Of a DNA stretch of 6,199 bases, positions 4,625-6,199 are shown piece after piece. Every line of letters begins with the position of its first letter. Within the stretch, counting starts at the first letter, position 1. The stretch lies in assembly GCA_020344715.1 (NCBI GenBank), contig CP070828.1:262765-268963 (forward strand), read 5' to 3'. Source of the stretch: Candidatus Bathyarchaeota archaeon (GTDB taxonomy: Archaea; Thermoproteota; Bathyarchaeia; Bathyarchaeales; Bathyarchaeaceae). A program made the translations under genes and the position numbers. The notes under the pieces are model-generated. The model did no database searches. It worked only from the letters and a program-made list of their open reading frames with translations, and was not told where the DNA came from.

Positions 4625-4723
4625 CTACTTCTGGCAACAGCAACTACTGTGTGCGTTTTTCTTGTGTGTTTCCATCTCTTCCTTGGTGTTGAAGGTTTGA
4701 CCGCAGCACTCGTACTTTTCCAT
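4625..4723 (-). CDS. 32-aa C2H2 zinc-finger microprotein
   Basis: The whole protein is one zinc finger: MEKYECCGQTFNTKEEMETH then KKNAHSSCCCQK. It shows the C2H2 features Tyr4, Cys6, Cys7, Phe11, a hydrophobic Met17, His20 and His25 (H-x4-H). The two cysteines are adjacent instead of CxxC. Three more Cys (28-30) at the end could replace or add ligands. Archaeal single-finger C2H2 proteins are known and thought to bind DNA or protein partners; this one has no assigned role. It has good signals: GGAGAG (4737-4732) 8 nt before the ATG, a TTAAAT box further upstream and a T-rich terminator downstream. It is divergent from the membrane zinc-ribbon gene. The TAG stop is followed by a long in-frame opening. 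Confidence 0.7.
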   Translation of the reverse strand: MEKYECCGQTFNTKEEMETHKKNAHSSCCCQK

Positions 4724-4731
4724 TTCATAAT

Positions 4732-4776
4732 CTCTCCAGCTTTTGTGGCTGTTACTCGGTGTCCCTGAATTTAAGT
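4732..4776 (-). promoter_or_regulatory. Promoter and RBS of the C2H2 gene
   Basis: On the minus strand, CTTAAATTC near 4776-4768 is a probable TATA box about 49 nt before the ATG. GGAGAG at 4737-4732 is the ribosome binding site, 8 nt before ATG 4723. Confidence 0.45.
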
Positions 4777-4869
4777 ATGATCGTTTTGGATTTGAGATTA
4801 AATCAATAATACAACCAAAAATGAAATATGAAATAACTGTAGTTCTATTGTTCGTAGTGTCGGAACCAA

Positions 4870-5151
4870 ATGCAACCAGACATTCCTCCGCTCCCGCCTC
4901 TCTATGGATGGTTTATTCCCATTCTTGTTCTATTGTTTCTAGCAATGTGCGGTCTCAGTATGATCTACAACAATTACAGAAAGAAGAAGGTTATCAAGCA
5001 ACTGGAACGTGAACGGTTCGTTAGGGACGGGGCAATGGTTATCTGTTCCAATTGTGGAACGGAGACCCTGATTAGGTGTCCCGATTGTGGCAAGCAACTG
5101 TTTCGAATAGTTCGGTATTGTGCAATGTGTGGAAAACCACTAGAAAGATAA
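4870..5151 (+). CDS. Membrane-anchored protein with three CxxC zinc-ribbon pairs
   Basis: This 93-aa protein has a short proline-rich N-terminus (MQPDIPPLPPLYGW), one membrane helix (about residues 13-33, FIPILVLLFLAMCGLSMIY), a basic linker NNYRKKKVIKQLERERF and a C-terminal metal-binding part with CSNC (59/62), CPDC (70/73) and CAMC (84/87). The positive linker after the helix predicts that the zinc domain faces the cytoplasm. Two of the pairs can form one ribbon; the third may bind a partner site, as in double-zinc-ribbon proteins. The function is unknown; similar membrane-plus-ribbon proteins are common in archaea. The ribosome binding site is poor (CGGAACCAA). It lies upstream of thiL in the same direction, but a separate promoter for thiL lies between, so no shared operon is implied. 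Confidence 0.75.
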   Translation: MQPDIPPLPPLYGWFIPILVLLFLAMCGLSMIYNNYRKKKVIKQLERERFVRDGAMVICSNCGTETLIRCPDCGKQLFRIVRYCAMCGKPLER

Positions 5152-5204
5152 ATCTCCGCTAGAGCTGCCAAGAAGATGAGGCAATCAACCAATGAAACAG
5201 AGCC

Positions 5205-5221
5205 GCATCTTTTTAAGATGC
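5205..5221. promoter_or_regulatory. Dyad containing the probable thiL TATA box
   Basis: GCATCTT (5205-5211) and AAGATGC (5215-5221) form a perfect 7-bp inverted repeat around TTT. The centre, CTTTTTAAG, is a plausible TATA box: a start about 25 nt later (near 5240) leaves a leader holding AGAGGAG (5245-5251) and the TTG at 5260. The dyad could be a repressor site for thiL, or its T run could terminate the upstream gene. I see no TPP riboswitch: the leader is too short. Confidence 0.45.
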
Positions 5222-5259
5222 TGAACTAAACTCTCTTGTGACTCAGAGGAGACCTGCTT

Positions 5260-6199
5260 TTGAACTCGGTAGAAGAGCTTGGTGAGCGCAAGATAGTTGA
5301 TATTATTCTCAAGTGTTTGGAACCAATGCCGAGAATCCCTGTTGCGTTTGGTGATGACGTTTCAGCCGTCGACATTGAGCATGGAAAACTCGCAGTTGTG
5401 AAGACAGATATGCTCGTTGGCAAGACTGATGTACCGCCGGGTATGAGTCTCTGGCAGGCCGCTCGCAAAACTGTCGTTATGAATATAAGCGATCTAGCCG
5501 CGAAAGGAGTTAAACCCGCTGCACTGCTAGCATCAATCGGTATTCCACGAAGTTTCGCAAGAGAAGACATTGAACAGATTGGAAAAGGATTGAACGCTGG
5601 TGCCCGCGAATACGACGCATACGTCTTGGGCGGAGACACAAATGAGACATCTGACCTCATCATCTCTTGTGTTGCTTTCGGAGTTGGCGACAGAAACAAG
5701 CTTATGCTTCGTAGCGGCGCCAAACCAGGCGATGTTGTGGCGACGTCAGGGACTTTTGGCAAGACTGCGGCTGGCTTGAGAATTTTGCTTCACCATCTTT
5801 CAGTGTCACCCAAGTTGAAGAATACCCTTGTAGACGCAGTTTTGATGCCTCGGGCTCGACTAAAAGAAGGTCTGGCACTCGCTCAAGCTGGCGCTGCAAC
5901 AGCGTCTATTGATTCGAGCGATGGACTCGCGTGGAGTCTGCACGAAATCTCCAAAGCCAGCGAAGTGGGCTTTGTCATAACCAATCTCCCAGTTGCGTCT
6001 GAGACACGAAAATTCGCGGAAACCCACGGTTCAGATCCTGTTGAATTATGTCTTTACGGGGGGGAAGAATACGAGCTCGTTGTCACGGTTACACCTGAAT
6101 TGTGGGAGATCGCAAGAAGTGCGGCCTCACTAATCAAAATCGGCTTGGTCACTAAAGAAAAGAAACTCTTTCTTAAAGAAAAAGGCATCAAGACAGAGA
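5260..6199 (+). CDS. thiL: Thiamine-monophosphate kinase (C-terminus cut by right edge)
   Basis: ThiL phosphorylates thiamine monophosphate with ATP to give the cofactor thiamine diphosphate, the last step of the pathway, in the cytoplasm. Visible ThiL (AIR synthase-like fold) motifs, numbered from the TTG: GDD at 31-33 with Asp50 (KTDM), the metal- and nucleotide-binding NISDLAAKG (75-83), GGDTNE (124-129), RSGAKPGD (151-158), SIDSSDGLA (216-224) and YGGEEYEL (266-273). 313 codons are in the window, close to the usual family length of roughly 290-340, so only a few residues are probably missing. TTG 5260 is the start: AGAGGAG at 5245-5251 lies 8 nt upstream, the frame has a stop at 5239-5241, and no ATG or GTG lies between. 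It is a monocistronic start after a dyad promoter. Confidence 0.95.
   Translation, partial: MNSVEELGERKIVDIILKCLEPMPRIPVAFGDDVSAVDIEHGKLAVVKTDMLVGKTDVPPGMSLWQAARKTVVMNISDLAAKGVKPAALLASIGIPRSFAREDIEQIGKGLNAGAREYDAYVLGGDTNETSDLIISCVAFGVGDRNKLMLRSGAKPGDVVATSGTFGKTAAGLRILLHHLSVSPKLKNTLVDAVLMPRARLKEGLALAQAGAATASIDSSDGLAWSLHEISKASEVGFVITNLPVASETRKFAETHGSDPVELCLYGGEEYELVVTVTPELWEIARSAASLIKIGLVTKEKKLFLKEKGIKTE

Noticed and set aside
4625..4627. TAG decoded as pyrrolysine
   Set aside because: The DUF3795, zinc-ribbon and Lrp-like genes also end in TAG, so TAG works as an ordinary stop; no pyl genes are visible here.
4743..5012. 89-codon plus-strand frame overlapping the membrane zinc protein
   Set aside because: The other frame has a membrane helix and three CxxC pairs; this one has no domain, and its overlap with that gene is Ser-rich.
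5176..5229. 17-codon ORF before thiL
   Set aside because: Very short, no clear ribosome binding site, and overlaps the probable thiL promoter dyad.
5226..5762. 178-codon minus-strand open frame
   Set aside because: Lies opposite thiL, whose motifs are unmistakable; the product is Ser/Pro/Thr-rich low-quality sequence.

Overview
The window looks archaeal. It has Shine-Dalgarno sites combined with archaeal-style A/T-rich boxes about 40-50 nt upstream of starts. It has T-run terminators rather than hairpin-plus-U terminators. Its proteins are of archaeal type: ThiL, DUF3795, a Lrp/AsnC-like regulator, a C2H2 microprotein and a zinc-ribbon microprotein. The mix recalls uncultured TACK-group archaea such as Bathyarchaeia, but that placement is from memory of the families and is tentative. 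Coding is loose, with several 100-400 bp intergenic gaps. No rRNA, tRNA, CRISPR array or complete mobile element was seen.

Layout, left to right. (1) Bases 1-122 hold the 5' end of an unrecognised minus-strand gene. (2) Bases 422-874 (+) encode a cysteine-rich DUF3795 protein with a C-terminal zinc ribbon. (3) Bases 962-1869 (-) form a two-gene operon: a pyridoxamine-phosphate-oxidase-fold flavoprotein followed by a MarR regulator. The genes overlap by GTGA and are preceded by a clear TATA box and an imperfect palindrome that is a good candidate for a MarR operator. (4) Bases 1936-2770 are mostly non-coding and structurally rich: a GC-rich block with two perfect palindromes, two long hairpins (stems of 13 and 17 bp), a 54-aa zinc-ribbon protein with a very strong ribosome binding site, and a doubtful 41-codon ORF. 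(5) Bases 2771-3289 (+) encode a Lrp/AsnC-like regulator. (6) Bases 3422-4090 (+) encode a protein with an apparent PD-(D/E)XK-like nuclease core and a C-terminal winged helix. It is tail-to-tail with a 94-aa helical protein (4096-4380, -). (7) Bases 4457-4723 (-) carry a 32-aa C2H2 zinc-finger microprotein and, in the same frame after its TAG stop, a further 55-codon open frame. (8) Bases 4870-5151 (+) encode a one-pass membrane protein with three CxxC pairs. (9) From 5260 to the right edge is thiL (thiamine-monophosphate kinase), starting at TTG and cut off by the window.

Apart from the flavoprotein/MarR operon, the genes look like single-gene units and no common pathway joins them. Two themes recur. 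One is small zinc or cysteine proteins: four, possibly five. In two of the microproteins the expected CxxC knuckle is shortened to adjacent ligands. The other is dyad symmetry placed at promoters. The best candidates for something undescribed are the nuclease-like/winged-helix protein, the two long hairpins around the zinc-ribbon gene, and the C2H2-TAG-ORF arrangement.
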